From an uncultured Saprospiraceae bacterium (GTDB lineage Bacteria > Bacteroidota > Bacteroidia > Chitinophagales > Saprospiraceae): 33,986 nucleotides of DNA. Below are positions 33,932 to 33,986 of the stretch, piece by piece. The stretch spans positions 1-33,986 of the forward strand of contig CALGLU010000050.1 in the NCBI GenBank assembly GCA_937959275.1. Reading direction: 5' to 3'. The notes below the pieces were generated by a model. It saw only the letters and a list, made by a program, of their open reading frames with translations, was not told the origin of the DNA and did not search any database. Positions within the stretch are counted from its first letter, which is position 1. The number at the start of each line of letters is the position of its first letter. The position numbers were made by a program, and so were the translations under genes.

Positions 33932-33986
33932 TTTCATTAATTTTGAACAATAATAAGCATACATATCGAATAGCCCAATGCTAGCG

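Overview
The window looks like a chromosomal segment from a marine, polysaccharide-degrading Bacteroidota, probably of the Saprospiraceae/Lewinella or flavobacterial type. The grounds are AT-rich coding sequence, a PorQ-type type IX secretion protein, several lipoproteins, formylglycine sulfatases, DUF5107/TPR and CRTAC1-like FG-GAP proteins, a TonB-receptor remnant and TAnnTTTG promoter-like motifs. The lineage is inferred from gene content only; there is no rRNA gene to confirm it.

Layout. (1) Positions 1-2828, minus strand: a secreted adhesin-like protein with thrombospondin type 3 Ca-binding repeats. Its frame ends at 459, but HYR-type Ig-like modules continue in another frame to the left edge, so the gene is frameshifted or chimeric there. 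(2) 2829-3860: about 1 kb with no convincing gene. (3) 3861-11217, minus strand: a run of sulfatase, DUF2147-like protein, dirigent/AOC-like barrel protein, membrane-anchored DJ-1/PfpI fusion, two small membrane proteins, a four-helix-bundle (S23/IVP-like) protein and a haloalkane-dehalogenase-like hydrolase. A TetR regulator (11343-11990) diverges from it. (4) 12182-16444, minus strand: two tandem Omp85-like beta-barrels and a second sulfatase. A 16-bp palindrome in front of the dehalogenase recurs at almost the same distance in front of this sulfatase, which suggests one TetR regulon. (5) 16496-16912: palindrome, degenerate CAAGTT arrays, a hairpin and a heavily deleted TonB-dependent receptor pseudogene. 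(6) 17184-20334, plus strand: MORN/YwqK-like lipoprotein, PorQ and PBP4-type DacB. (7) 20395-21078: a HigB/HigA-like toxin-antitoxin pair whose toxin has an in-frame stop. (8) 21281-26853: aldehyde dehydrogenase, GH117 exo-glycosidase and sulfatase (plus strand) facing an enolase-superfamily cycloisomerase (minus strand). Together these match the 3,6-anhydrogalactose branch of agar/porphyran (or carrageenan) breakdown. (9) 26887-33794, minus strand: a DUF5107-TPR protein and a CRTAC1-like lipoprotein that seem to belong to the same glycan locus. (10) Right edge: a two-hairpin element resembling sequence I associate with group II intron reverse transcriptases.

In the anhydrogalactose module, GH117 would release 3,6-anhydrogalactose from the non-reducing end of oligosaccharides and the sulfatase would remove blocking sulfate. 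The dehydrogenase would oxidise the sugar to 3,6-anhydrogalactonate, and the cycloisomerase would open the anhydro ring to a 2-keto-3-deoxy-galactonate. No SusC/SusD pair, agarase or downstream kinase/aldolase lies in the window.

The least explained features are the predicted TetR regulon joining sulfatases, a dehalogenase-like enzyme, a dirigent-like barrel and a membrane DJ-1 protein, and the family of degenerate hexamer arrays. Two of these arrays flank a four-helix-bundle gene in inverted orientation, and two others carry GC-rich palindromes.
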